Below are positions 16,677 through 25,334 of a stretch of DNA of 64,000 nucleotides, piece after piece (the first letter of the stretch is position 1; every line of letters begins with the position of its first letter). A model generated the notes under the pieces. That model did no database searches. It worked only from the letters and a program-made list of their open reading frames with translations, and was not told the origin of the DNA. Source of the DNA: Paenibacillus sp. LHD-117. Its GTDB lineage: Bacteria; Bacillota; Bacilli; Paenibacillales; Paenibacillaceae. The DNA is taken from contig NZ_JAVFVT010000009.1 of NCBI RefSeq assembly GCF_030929555.1, positions 1 through 64,000 on the forward strand, written 5' to 3'. The position numbers were made by a program, and so were the translations under genes.

Positions 16677-18215
16677 TTAAGCGTGCCAAATCCTAGGCAT
16701 CGGCATGGCCTCTTTGCCCAGCTCGGCCCATATATACTTGAGAAGAAGCTCCGACTTCAGACCGGCGTAAGACGGATCATCCCAAAGATTGCTCAGTTCT
16801 CCGGGATCCTCTTGCAAGTCGAAGATCTCTCCGTAGGTCCTGTTATAGTAGACGGTAATTTTGTAACGTTCGTCGACGTAGGTTTTCTGGTGAATCGTCG
16901 TCGGTTCATGCCTGAACTCGCAGATCGCATGATCCCTCGCGCTTCCTTTGCGCCCGAGCCATACGTCCTTCTGATCGACTCCCGTCATGGCATGCGGAAT
17001 CGGAATATCGCAGAACGACAGAAAAGTCGGCGCAAGATCGACCAGCGACTGAATGGAATGCGAGACGGCCCCGGCCGGCACCTGGCCCGGATACCGAACG
17101 ATAAACGGCAGCTTGATCAGATCCTCGTAATGGAAGCCGCCTTTTTGCTGCAAGCCGTGTTGTCCGAAGAAATGGCCGTGATCCGTCGTGAACACGACGA
17201 CCGTGTTCTCGGCGATTCCTAAATCGTCGAGCTTATCCATAATACGTCCGATATATTTGTCCATCAGACTGATCATGCCGTAATAGACCGCTACCAGCTT
17301 CTTCCGGTCGTAGTCGGTCAGCTTCTTCCGATCGCCGTAGACGTATTCGTTATGGGAACCGTAGCCGTGGATGCCGTACCCACTCTCCTTCCATGCGGAG
17401 AAATCCGGGTCGTCCTCCTGCGTCATGCGGAAGTGCGGCGGATTCCGGTCATGCTCGCCAGGCGCGGCGCCCGGGATCGTTAGACTGTCCGGATCGTACA
17501 TCGTATCCCATGGCTCCGGCGCAAGGTATTCCGGATGCGGGTCGAAAAAGCTCGACCAGAGGAAAAATGGCTCGTCGTTTTCCCTGTATTGCTCCATCAT
17601 CGCGTTCGTTCGCTCCGCGATCCACGTATTGTAATGGTATTGCTCCGGAATCGGCCATTTGTACGTTTGGTTCGGATCCATCGTGCCAGTCGGCGCCAAG
17701 AAATAATCCCGCCAGTTGGCGCAGCCCTTCTCCTCCATCCATAACGCGTAATGCTGGCCGACATGCGCCTCGTTCGTATGGTTGCGCGCCAGCTCCGCAT
17801 GGTCGAAGCCGTAGAAAGGTTCGTCGAATCGCTTCCACTTCTCCAAATCCTGCAGGACGGGGTACGCCTCAAGCGACGGGTACTCTTCCGTGGACTTCAG
17901 CGGCTGGAAATGCGCTTTGCCGATCAAGGCGGTGCGATACCCCGCCGCGCGGAAATCCTCGCCCACCGTATGGCGATCCTCCAGCAGCTTCGTGCCGAGC
18001 GTCCAAGCGCCGTGCTGGCTAGGATGCATGCCCGTAATGATCGAGGCGCGCGTAGGCGTGCAGGTCGGGTTCGGGCAATACGCGCGCGCGAAGGTTGTTC
18101 CTTCCCTGACGAGACGATCCAGATTCGGAGTATGAAGCTCCTCGTTGAAAGCCCCGATCGTATTCCAATGCTGTTGGTCGCTCGTAATCAACAAAATGTT
18201 AGGTTTCTTCTTCAT
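16677..18215 (-). CDS. Type I sulfatase
   Basis: 512 residues from the ATG preceded by AGGAGGCGAT; the longer frame to 18296 runs into the promoter. The formylglycine motif is C52-T-P-T-R56, so it is a Cys-type sulfatase needing a maturase, not seen in the window. Metal-site elements: TSDQQHW (about 11-17) and FTTDHGHFFGQHG. No signal peptide, so it acts in the cytoplasm on an imported sulfate ester, perhaps a sulfated sugar or choline sulfate. The divergent AraC regulator at 18332 probably controls it. Confidence 0.92.
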   Translation of the reverse strand: MKKKPNILLITSDQQHWNTIGAFNEELHTPNLDRLVREGTTFARAYCPNPTCTPTRASIITGMHPSQHGAWTLGTKLLEDRHTVGEDFRAAGYRTALIGKAHFQPLKSTEEYPSLEAYPVLQDLEKWKRFDEPFYGFDHAELARNHTNEAHVGQHYALWMEEKGCANWRDYFLAPTGTMDPNQTYKWPIPEQYHYNTWIAERTNAMMEQYRENDEPFFLWSSFFDPHPEYLAPEPWDTMYDPDSLTIPGAAPGEHDRNPPHFRMTQEDDPDFSAWKESGYGIHGYGSHNEYVYGDRKKLTDYDRKKLVAVYYGMISLMDKYIGRIMDKLDDLGIAENTVVVFTTDHGHFFGQHGLQQKGGFHYEDLIKLPFIVRYPGQVPAGAVSHSIQSLVDLAPTFLSFCDIPIPHAMTGVDQKDVWLGRKGSARDHAICEFRHEPTTIHQKTYVDERYKITVYYNRTYGEIFDLQEDPGELSNLWDDPSYAGLKSELLLKYIWAELGKEAMPMPRIWHA

Positions 18216-18331
18216 CCATTCATCGCCTCCTATGATAAAATTATAAATAAACGGTCCCAACCATGGACATATCTCAATGTTGGGAATGCCTATCATTTTG
18301 TCAGGAAAGCTGCTAGAAGGAGAGGGCGACG

Positions 18332-19204
18332 ATGCACTGGAAGGACGACATGCACGAGCGCGTGGAATTTCTCTATCATACGCCTAGCCCCTATGAATTG
18401 GGCGAGAAGGTATGGGTTGTGCGCGGGGGACAGAGCATCACGAAGCCGAGCTACCACGTGGGGCCGAAGCGGATGGACTGTTACAGTCTGCATGCCGTGA
18501 CGGAAGGCAAGCTTGTCCTAAGGGATGGCAGCCGGGAGTTCGGACTCTCCGGAGGGGATTTGTTCTGCAAGTACAAAGGTCGTTCGTACATATACCATCG
18601 GGATGCCGGCTGCAAAAGCTTGACGCTTTGCTGGCTCGCCTTCGACGGACCGGGCGCGGAAACCTTGCTTCTCGAGGCCGGCTTCACGCCGGAAGATCCG
18701 TTCGTCCGCGGCCGGTTTGGCGCTTCGCTTCAAACCTCGCTGACCGAGCTGTTCCAGCTGATCCGCGGCACGCAGTCGAGCGAGAATCTGCGCCATTCGC
18801 TCGACATGCAGAGCGCCTTGCTCCGGTTCTTCGCCTGCCTGATGGAGCCGAAGCCGGATTACAGCCGTTCCCCGTCCATGGAATGGGTACGGCAGAGCGT
18901 CCGTTACATCGAGCTGCACGCGGCGGAAGGACTGTCCGTCGAGCAATTGGCCGCGCTGGCCGGCATAAGCCGAACGTACTTCTCGACCGCATTTGCCGAA
19001 CAGGTGGGGATCTCGCCGCTTCGATATATTGCGAGAGTTCGGATGGACAAAGCGGCCAAGCTGCTAGGCGAGTCCACGGCATCCATCGCGGAGATTGCCT
19101 ATTCGCTCGGCTACGCGAATCCGTTCGCCTTCACGCGGGCTTTCGCCGCTCATAACGGGATGCCGCCGTCCGAATATCGAAGGCGGCTCCGGCAGCAAAT
19201 GTAA
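18332..19204 (+). CDS. AraC-family regulator, divergent from the sulfatase
   Basis: 290 residues. N-terminal cupin-like sensor (about 30-110) and C-terminal double helix-turn-helix (about 195-288; GISRTYFSTAFAEQVGISPL and IAEIAYSLGYANPFAFTRAF, PSEYRRR). AGAAGGAGAGGGCGACG precedes the ATG. It shares a 116-bp spacer with the sulfatase gene, the usual layout of an AraC regulator and its target. Confidence 0.92.
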   Translation: MHWKDDMHERVEFLYHTPSPYELGEKVWVVRGGQSITKPSYHVGPKRMDCYSLHAVTEGKLVLRDGSREFGLSGGDLFCKYKGRSYIYHRDAGCKSLTLCWLAFDGPGAETLLLEAGFTPEDPFVRGRFGASLQTSLTELFQLIRGTQSSENLRHSLDMQSALLRFFACLMEPKPDYSRSPSMEWVRQSVRYIELHAAEGLSVEQLAALAGISRTYFSTAFAEQVGISPLRYIARVRMDKAAKLLGESTASIAEIAYSLGYANPFAFTRAFAAHNGMPPSEYRRRLRQQM

Positions 19205-19228
19205 AACCAATAGGAAGGAAGAATCTCT

Positions 19229-19699
19229 ATGATCGCGACGAGCCCCATCTCCCCGGTGGACGAAGAATTTCTCTTCTTGTTGTACGCCAACGTTAGAGAG
19301 CCCGAGATGCAGGCATCCGGCTTCGACGAGACGATGAAGCAAGCTTTCCTGCGGATGCAGTGGAACGCCCAGCGCGCCGCCTATGCGATGCGTTACCCTC
19401 ACGCAAACCATGAACGGATTCTCGTAGAGAACGTTCCTGTCGGAAGGATGCTCACGAACCGATCGGACACGGAGCTTCGCCTCGTCGACCTCTCGATTCT
19501 ATCGGCCTATCGCAACCGCGGCTTCGGCACGCATCTGTTAGAAGCTTTGAAGCAGGAGGCGTCTGCCTCTCGTCTCACTCTGTCTCTTAGCGTTTTGCGC
19601 GGCAACCCTGCAAGGCGCCTGTACGAGCGGATGGGGTTCGCTTCCGCCGGCGGTGACGATGTGTACGAACAGATGAATTGGTCGTTGCCGCCGATATAA
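19229..19699 (+). CDS. GNAT-family N-acetyltransferase
   Basis: 156 residues with the acetyl-CoA loop YRNRGFGTHLLEAL (R-x-x-G-x-G/A type) and the C-terminal NPARRLYERMGF motif. The N-terminus has the short form seen in small GNATs; the substrate is unknown. It is 24 bp after the AraC gene and may be co-transcribed with it. Confidence 0.88.
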   Translation: MIATSPISPVDEEFLFLLYANVREPEMQASGFDETMKQAFLRMQWNAQRAAYAMRYPHANHERILVENVPVGRMLTNRSDTELRLVDLSILSAYRNRGFGTHLLEALKQEASASRLTLSLSVLRGNPARRLYERMGFASAGGDDVYEQMNWSLPPI

Positions 19700-19701
19700 A
19701 A

Positions 19702-19757
19702 AAACAGGGATCATCCCTTAGGCCTGCATCAGACCCGTCGGGACAATCCCTATTGTT
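19702..19757. terminator. Imperfect terminator between convergent genes
   Basis: AAACAGGGAT and ATCCCTATTG arms, with smaller hairpins inside, between the GNAT (+) and GH8 (-) genes. On the minus strand the outer stem is followed by TGTTTTTTTATATC. Confidence 0.45.
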
Positions 19758-19775
19758 ATGTTCCAAGCTATGAAC

Positions 19776-21716
19776 TTATGAGCCGTACACCTCGAACTCG
19801 AACAGCGAGTAGCCGTATGCGGTTCCTCTGACCGTTCCGTGCATTCTTACGTATCTGGCGTTCGTCTGGGCGAATGAGATTTGATCCACCCCACCGTTGC
19901 CGCTGGTCGTCGTATAGACATCGGTCCAGCTTGTGCCGTTCGTCGATACTTGAATCTTGTAACTGGAAGCGTACGCGGCCTCCCAAGTTAACTTGACGGA
20001 GTTGATCGACTTCGTCGTTCCCAAATCGACGCGGACCCACTGCGGATCGACGCCTTCCACGCTCGCCCATCTCGTGCCAGCATTGCCGTCGAATGCCTTG
20101 CCCGCTTCGAAGCCAGCGCCTTCGATGGAGCTTGCCGTTGCCGTCATATTCAGCGCCAGATTCGTTGACGCCGCTTGCGTCGTTGCGCTCGCGGTGTTGC
20201 TGTTGCCCGATAGATTGCCCGCCGCGTCGATTGCTCTCACGGTATAGCTGTACGAAGTGCTTGCGCTAAGGCCGGAATCGGCATAGGATGTGCCCGAAGC
20301 CGTTCCAACCAGCGTACCGCCCCGGTAAATCCGGTAACCCGTCACGCCGACGTTGTCCGTGGACGCGTTCCAGCTCAAGTTGATCGCGCTGCTCGACGCC
20401 GCCGTTGCCGACAATCCGCTTGGCGCGCTTGGCGCTTGCGTATCGCTGGCCGATGCGACCGGCTTCCACCAGTTGCCGCTCAGGTACAGCATCGTCAGCA
20501 TATTGTAAGAATCGCTAAAGTAGCTTTCCTTCTTGTTCTTCATCCAATCCCAGCCCGCGTTGACCCAGGCCTGGTTGCCGCTGCTTGCCGTGCCGGCCGC
20601 GATGAACGGAGACACGAATACCGCCGTCGCGTAGCTGCCGATCGTCGTTCCGTTCAGTTGATAGCCGTCGCGAATATTGGCGGGGCTGTTGCTTGCTTTT
20701 CCTTTGATCCATGTCGCCATCTTGTCTACGATCGTCTTGCCTCTCGTATCGCCGTACATCGCGTAGTCCATGACGATCCGCAGCGGCACGCGCGCGGCGT
20801 TCCAGAAGTACGCGTTCGTTTGTTGAAATTCGTTCAAGAACCATTCCGGAGCAGGCTGCGCGGGGTTGCCCACGACGAAGTCCGAGATCAAGCTGGGCGT
20901 CGACGAATGCGAGTTGCTCACTTGATTGTACACATTGTACAGATTATTAATGACGTTCAGCCAAGTCTGGTCTCCCGTGAATTCATGGAAAGCACGGAAA
21001 TGGCTTAACATCCAGTCCGAAGGCCGTGTATCCAGCGAGCTCTTGGAATCCCAATCGCCCAGGTTGATCCGGTTGTTCGTCGTAACGTTGCTGGCTTTGA
21101 TGCCGTTCGTAATCATGTTCGTCGCTTCCGCCAAATAATTAACCGTTCCGCTCGATCCCCACTGCTTATGAGCCAGCAGAAGCGAATAGGCGATGTCCAG
21201 ATCGCCGTCCGTCGCAGAGCCGAAATGCCCCTGGGCTCCCGCGTCGTCCGCGACGACCCAGCCCATCAGGTTAGAATTGCCCGAGCTCTTGAATGCGCGG
21301 GCCGTCTTGAACAAGCCGTTGTAGATTGTCTGCGCGTTCGGATCATGCCCTGCCATCAAGACGGTAATAATCATCCCGTAGCCTTGGCCCTCCGAAGTTC
21401 CAAGCGGCGTATATCCGTCGGCGTCGCCGGTAATTTCCCCTTTTACATAGTAACCGCCTGGAAGGGAAGACAGATTGTTTTTCAAATAGGTAGCTTTCCA
21501 GTAATCGTAATAGGCCGCCACAGCGGAGTTCATGGCGGATTGCGTCACATGGTTCGGCTTAATGATGCCGCTGTAGCTGACTTGCTGCGGGAACGGTTTC
21601 GCTTCGCCGGCCGCGTGGACAACTTCGTTTTTGGGTACCGGGATAGCCATGATGACAAAAAGCAACGTACACAAAGTCATAACAATCAATTTTCTCATCG
21701 TATTCGCATAACGCAA
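19776..21716 (-). CDS. Secreted GH8 glucanase/chitosanase with FN3 and discoidin-type CBM
   Basis: 646 residues. Signal peptide to about residue 36 (VVHAAG). GH8 catalytic domain about 40-420 with the acid Glu109 (GTSEGQGYGM) and the DGDLDIAY motif (170-177). Then a fibronectin type III domain (about 425-510) and an F5/8 type C (CBM32-like) domain to the end. It hydrolyses beta-1,4 polymers; its catalytic domain resembles Paenibacillus GH8 chitosanase-glucanases, but lichenin or xylan cannot be excluded. TTG start 8 bases after AGGAGG. A LacI/CcpA-type palindrome lies in the promoter. Confidence 0.92.
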   Translation of the reverse strand: MRYANTMRKLIVMTLCTLLFVIMAIPVPKNEVVHAAGEAKPFPQQVSYSGIIKPNHVTQSAMNSAVAAYYDYWKATYLKNNLSSLPGGYYVKGEITGDADGYTPLGTSEGQGYGMIITVLMAGHDPNAQTIYNGLFKTARAFKSSGNSNLMGWVVADDAGAQGHFGSATDGDLDIAYSLLLAHKQWGSSGTVNYLAEATNMITNGIKASNVTTNNRINLGDWDSKSSLDTRPSDWMLSHFRAFHEFTGDQTWLNVINNLYNVYNQVSNSHSSTPSLISDFVVGNPAQPAPEWFLNEFQQTNAYFWNAARVPLRIVMDYAMYGDTRGKTIVDKMATWIKGKASNSPANIRDGYQLNGTTIGSYATAVFVSPFIAAGTASSGNQAWVNAGWDWMKNKKESYFSDSYNMLTMLYLSGNWWKPVASASDTQAPSAPSGLSATAASSSAINLSWNASTDNVGVTGYRIYRGGTLVGTASGTSYADSGLSASTSYSYTVRAIDAAGNLSGNSNTASATTQAASTNLALNMTATASSIEGAGFEAGKAFDGNAGTRWASVEGVDPQWVRVDLGTTKSINSVKLTWEAAYASSYKIQVSTNGTSWTDVYTTTSGNGGVDQISFAQTNARYVRMHGTVRGTAYGYSLFEFEVYGS

Positions 21717-21781
21717 TAAAAACGCCTCCTAAAGGTTTTGATGGGGACCGAGCCGAGAAGCCTTGCTCCTCCTTTCACTCA

Positions 21782-21803
21782 AAAGTTAAAGCGCTTAAAC
21801 TTT
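21782..21803. promoter_or_regulatory. LacI/CcpA-type operator upstream of the GH8 gene
   Basis: Near-perfect palindrome AAAGTT-AAAGCGCTT-AAACTTT centred on GCGC, 66 bp before the start codon. It deviates from the cre consensus at two fixed positions (TTAAAGCGCTTAAA), so a specific LacI-family regulator is as likely as CcpA. Confidence 0.5.
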
Positions 21804-21981
21804 TATCCCAAAAAAATAAACCTGATCTGAGGTGCAACCCTATAATAGCATGACTTGGAAAAGTTGCAAATCAATTTTTGTTCGGCGTCCCCATGTTCCG
21901 AACCGTCCTTTGTTTGGTACACTGTAATAAGAATGCTTGCCGCCTTAAACGCGGGAGGCCCCACGGACGGAGGACGCGATC

Positions 21982-22839
21982 ATGACCAAACCATGGGAAC
22001 TTATGCGCGACATGAACCGAATGAATTTCAAAATCATGCTTGCGGGGCATTCCCAGAAACCCGCCGGCTGGCGCAACGGCCCTTATGCACACCGCTTCCA
22101 CAGCCTGTGGCTCATGTCCAAAGGCAAAGCTACGTTCGTCTTGAACGGAACCGCCTACGCGGCGGAGCCGGGCAAGCTGTTCGCTTTGGCCCCCGGCATG
22201 GTCGTCGAGCGGATCAACGAAGGGGAAGGACCGATCGAATTCTTTTTTATCCGATTCGCTTACGCGGTGTCCGCGTTCGAGGAGGACGGCAGCTGGACGT
22301 TCGCGGACGACGGCGAATTGCCGTTCCCCCTGTCCGGCAGTTATTCCATGCAGAACATCCCCCCGCTCCTCAACGCGTTCGAGCAAGTGCTGGAGCTGAC
22401 GAAACATCGCGGACAGATCGTCCAGATGCGGCAGCGCATCCTGTTCCTCGACATTCTAACCCTCATCGTCTCCGACCTCCGTTCGCAGATCGTGACGGGA
22501 CATACCAATGCGATGATCGAGACGACGATCGATTACATGGTAGGACACTATGCGGAAAACATGACCGTGGAGGAGCTGGCCAAGATGGCGGGCATGAGCA
22601 GCAGCCATTATTCCCGGCTGTTCAAGAAATACGCCAGCGCCAGCCCGATCCACTACTTGACCCAGCTTCGCATGGACCGGGCCAAAGAGCTGCTGATCCT
22701 GTCTGACTACAAGCTGAAGGCCGTCGCCCAGAGCATCGGGTACGAGGACGAGCTGTACTTCAGCCGCTTGTTCAAAAAATTTACCGGCCAATCGCCGTCG
22801 CAATATGCCAAGACGCATAAGGCCGCGCCGAACGGCTAG
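21982..22839 (+). CDS. AraC-family regulator, divergent from the GH8 gene
   Basis: 285 residues: cupin sensor (about 35-120) and C-terminal AraC domain (about 180-278; MAGMSSSHYSRLFKKYASASPIHY and VAQSIGYEDELYFSRLFKKFTGQSPSQY). GGAGG stands 8 bases before the ATG. Divergent placement suggests it governs the GH8 gene. Its TAG stop lies inside a 20-bp direct repeat. Confidence 0.92.
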   Translation: MTKPWELMRDMNRMNFKIMLAGHSQKPAGWRNGPYAHRFHSLWLMSKGKATFVLNGTAYAAEPGKLFALAPGMVVERINEGEGPIEFFFIRFAYAVSAFEEDGSWTFADDGELPFPLSGSYSMQNIPPLLNAFEQVLELTKHRGQIVQMRQRILFLDILTLIVSDLRSQIVTGHTNAMIETTIDYMVGHYAENMTVEELAKMAGMSSSHYSRLFKKYASASPIHYLTQLRMDRAKELLILSDYKLKAVAQSIGYEDELYFSRLFKKFTGQSPSQYAKTHKAAPNG

Positions 22840-22854
22840 TTCGCCCTCGGCACG
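22835..22854. repeat. 20-bp direct repeat, left copy
   Basis: GCTAGTTCGCCCTCGGCACG, identical to 23243-23262. This copy contains the stop codon of the AraC gene; the other contains the stop of the minus-strand ABC exporter gene. The two copies bracket the repeat-rich spacer. Confidence 0.9.
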
Positions 22855-23071
22855 ACCTCAGTCAGATCATCGCCGACCGTTCAACGATTTAGTTTAACGA
22901 TCCTAAACTTGTTACCATAGCGGTTGTTCTTACATGCTAACGGAAGCAGCCAACGTTATTCGGCTCATTTTGTTCGTTTTGATTTTCTAACGGAAGTGCG
23001 GGGCCTTATTTATGTTTCTCAGCCTGTAAAAACGCCATTTTCAATGGAATAGGTGCTCACAGTTCCGTTAG

Positions 23072-23238
23072 ATTTCCATTTAGGCTCATAATCGCAAATT
23101 AGGGGCGCTGATTTCCGTTAGATCATCGAATGGTTACGGTCATTTCGGAGCGATTTCCATCCAGGCTCATAATCGCAAAATAAGAGCGCTGGGCTCCGTT
23201 GCTAGATAAAATCGAATGGTTACGGCCATTTCGGAGCG
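23072..23238. repeat. Tandem pair of about 83-bp intergenic repeats
   Basis: Unit A (23072-23152) and unit B (23153-23238) share ATTTCCAT, AGGCTCATAATCGCAAA, a TCCGTTAG/TCCGTTGCTAG block, and the GGTTACGG...TTTCGGAGCG block that also occurs at 10766. Upstream in the same spacer (22930-23070) are three more TAACGGA/TCCGTTA copies. The 22855-23242 spacer shows no gene. Confidence 0.8.
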
Positions 23239-23242
23239 ATCT

Positions 23243-23262
23243 GCTAGTTCGCCCTCGGCACG
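23243..23262. repeat. 20-bp direct repeat, right copy
   Basis: Identical to 22835-22854. This copy encodes the last residues and stop of the ABC exporter half on the minus strand, so it is probably the ancestral one. Confidence 0.9.
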
Positions 23263-25334
23263 GGCACGGCGGCGACGCGTTGTTCCTTCGCGCCTTCGTT
23301 GTTTTGCAGATCGTAAAGCTTGCGGTACACCCCCCCGCGCCGCATCAAAGCGTCGTGGTCGCCCATTTCCTGGATGCGTCCTTTGTCGAGCACGACGATG
23401 TTGTCCGCGTGGCGGATCGTCGACAGCCGGTGCGCCACGATCAGCGTCGTCCGGCCGCTGGACAGTCGCATCAGCCCCTTCTGCAGCTTTTCCTCCGTCT
23501 CCGTGTCGATATGGGAGGTCGCTTCGTCCAGGATCAGAATATCCGGATCGCTGACGTAGACACGCAGGAATGCCAGCAGCTGCTGCTGGCCGGAGGACAG
23601 CTTGATACCCTGTTCGCCGACCGGCGTTTCGTACCCGAGAGGCAGCCGCTCGATAAAGTCGTCCATCTCCAGCTCCTTCGCCGCCCGCCGAATTTCCTCG
23701 TCCGTCAGCTCCGCGCGGTTCATCCGGATGTTGTCGTAAATATTGCCCGTAAACACGAACGAATCCTGCTGAATCACGCCGACGGCATCCCTCAGCTGCT
23801 CCAGCTTGTAATCCCTAACCTCAATCCCATCCAGTTTGAGGCTGCCCTTCTGGATGTCGTAAAACCGGTTGACGAGACCGATGATCGAGCTTTTCCCCGC
23901 TCCCGTCGCGCCCACGAACGCTACCGTTTCCCCTTGCTTGATGTCGAAGCTGATATCCTTCAGCACCCACTCTTCCGCGTCGTACGCGAACCAAGCCCGC
24001 TCGAACCGGATGTCTCCCTTCATCGGCCGCTCGACATCCTTCGCGTTCTCGCCGTTCACGATCGCCGGTTTCTCCTCCATCAGCTCGAAGATGCGCTCCG
24101 CCGACGCGAGCGCCGTCTGGATTTGGGTATAACGGTCGGCGAGCGCCGTAAGCGGCTGGAAAAATTGCCGAACGTATGTCGTGAACGCGTACACGACGCC
24201 GAACGTCGCGCCCGCGGCCAGCACCGAGTGCCCGCCGTACCAGACGACAAGCGCGAGCGCCAAATTGCCGACGAAGCCGATCATCGGGTTGAAGATGGAG
24301 TTGTTGACGCTGCCCCTCATGCCGGCGCGGTAATGCTCGTCGTTCAGCTTTGCGAAATCGTCCAGCTGCTGCTTCTCGCGCGTGAACATTTGGACGATCG
24401 CCATGCCGCTCAAGCTTTCCGCCAGGAAGGAGTTGAGCCTGGACAACATGACCCTCGTGACGCGCTGCGCATCCCGAATGATGCCCTTGAAGAAGAAGGT
24501 AACCGCCACGAGCAGCGGAATAACCGCGAACGACACGAGCGCCAGCTTCACGTTCAGCACCAGCATAATGCCCGCAATGCCACCCAGCAGCAGCAGCTCC
24601 TTTGCCAAATTGACGATGACCTGGGAGTACAGCTGGTTGACGGCTTCCACGTCATGCGCGACGCGCGTCACGAGCCGTCCGACCGGGTTGCGGTCGTAAT
24701 AGGCTGTTTGAAGCTTCGACAAGTGGCTGAACATCCGGTTGCGCATGTCGAAAATAATCTGCTGCCCCGTATTCGACAAGATCACGGACTGCCAGTACGT
24801 AAAGATGCCCGCGACCGCCACGTTCAGCACGAAGAGGGCAGCGATGACGGCAAGTCCGGCGTAGTCCTGCTTGCGGAAGGCGGCCGTCTCCTCTTTCGAC
24901 AACGCGCGGCCGTCATCGGCCGCCTGCTCCCCTTCATTCGCGCTCCAGCCTTCCTGCAAGTAATAAGTCCCTTCGCTCGAGGCGATTCTCGCCTGGAAGA
25001 CGCCCTCCGGCCAAGGCCGCTCATCCTGATGCACCCGATAATACGTCCGCTCCCCCAGCTTGACCGGCTTTCCGTACGCGCGTGGATCTTCCGCTAAACT
25101 TGCCAGGGCGGCGGTGTCCGCCACGTACGCCATCGGCTTCAGCACGCCGTTGATTCGGTCGTCGATGGCCGTTTTCACAAGTAAGGGCTGAGTGACGGCC
25201 GCGGCCGCGATCAGTAAAGCGAATAAGAAGGAGATGACGAGGCTCCGCCAGTACGGAACGGCAAAAGCCAACATTTTGCGCCATAACCAAGCGTCCTTCA
25301 CGCCGGTCAGCCGGCGTTCATTGTGAATATCCAA
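23244..25334 (-). CDS. ABC exporter half-transporter, BmrD-like
   Basis: 696 residues. Type IV exporter membrane domain with an unusual insertion of about 100 residues between the first two helices (roughly 60-165), as in B. subtilis BmrD (YheH). In the ATPase domain the Walker B is intact with a catalytic Glu (ILILDEATS), but the signature is altered to LSSGQ. It pairs with the gene product of 25318-27078; the two frames overlap by 17 bp. TTG start 5 bases after GGAGGG. Likely drug or metabolite export. Confidence 0.9.
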   Translation of the reverse strand: MDIHNERRLTGVKDAWLWRKMLAFAVPYWRSLVISFLFALLIAAAAVTQPLLVKTAIDDRINGVLKPMAYVADTAALASLAEDPRAYGKPVKLGERTYYRVHQDERPWPEGVFQARIASSEGTYYLQEGWSANEGEQAADDGRALSKEETAAFRKQDYAGLAVIAALFVLNVAVAGIFTYWQSVILSNTGQQIIFDMRNRMFSHLSKLQTAYYDRNPVGRLVTRVAHDVEAVNQLYSQVIVNLAKELLLLGGIAGIMLVLNVKLALVSFAVIPLLVAVTFFFKGIIRDAQRVTRVMLSRLNSFLAESLSGMAIVQMFTREKQQLDDFAKLNDEHYRAGMRGSVNNSIFNPMIGFVGNLALALVVWYGGHSVLAAGATFGVVYAFTTYVRQFFQPLTALADRYTQIQTALASAERIFELMEEKPAIVNGENAKDVERPMKGDIRFERAWFAYDAEEWVLKDISFDIKQGETVAFVGATGAGKSSIIGLVNRFYDIQKGSLKLDGIEVRDYKLEQLRDAVGVIQQDSFVFTGNIYDNIRMNRAELTDEEIRRAAKELEMDDFIERLPLGYETPVGEQGIKLSSGQQQLLAFLRVYVSDPDILILDEATSHIDTETEEKLQKGLMRLSSGRTTLIVAHRLSTIRHADNIVVLDKGRIQEMGDHDALMRRGGVYRKLYDLQNNEGAKEQRVAAVPVPRAN

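Noticed and set aside
22855-23242. CRISPR-like array
   Set aside because: Only two imperfect 83-bp units with unequal internal blocks; no regular short repeat and spacer pattern, and no cas genes.
23199-25097. 632-codon plus-strand frame opposite the BmrD-like gene
   Set aside because: Shadow frame; the minus strand has unmistakable ABC motifs throughout.
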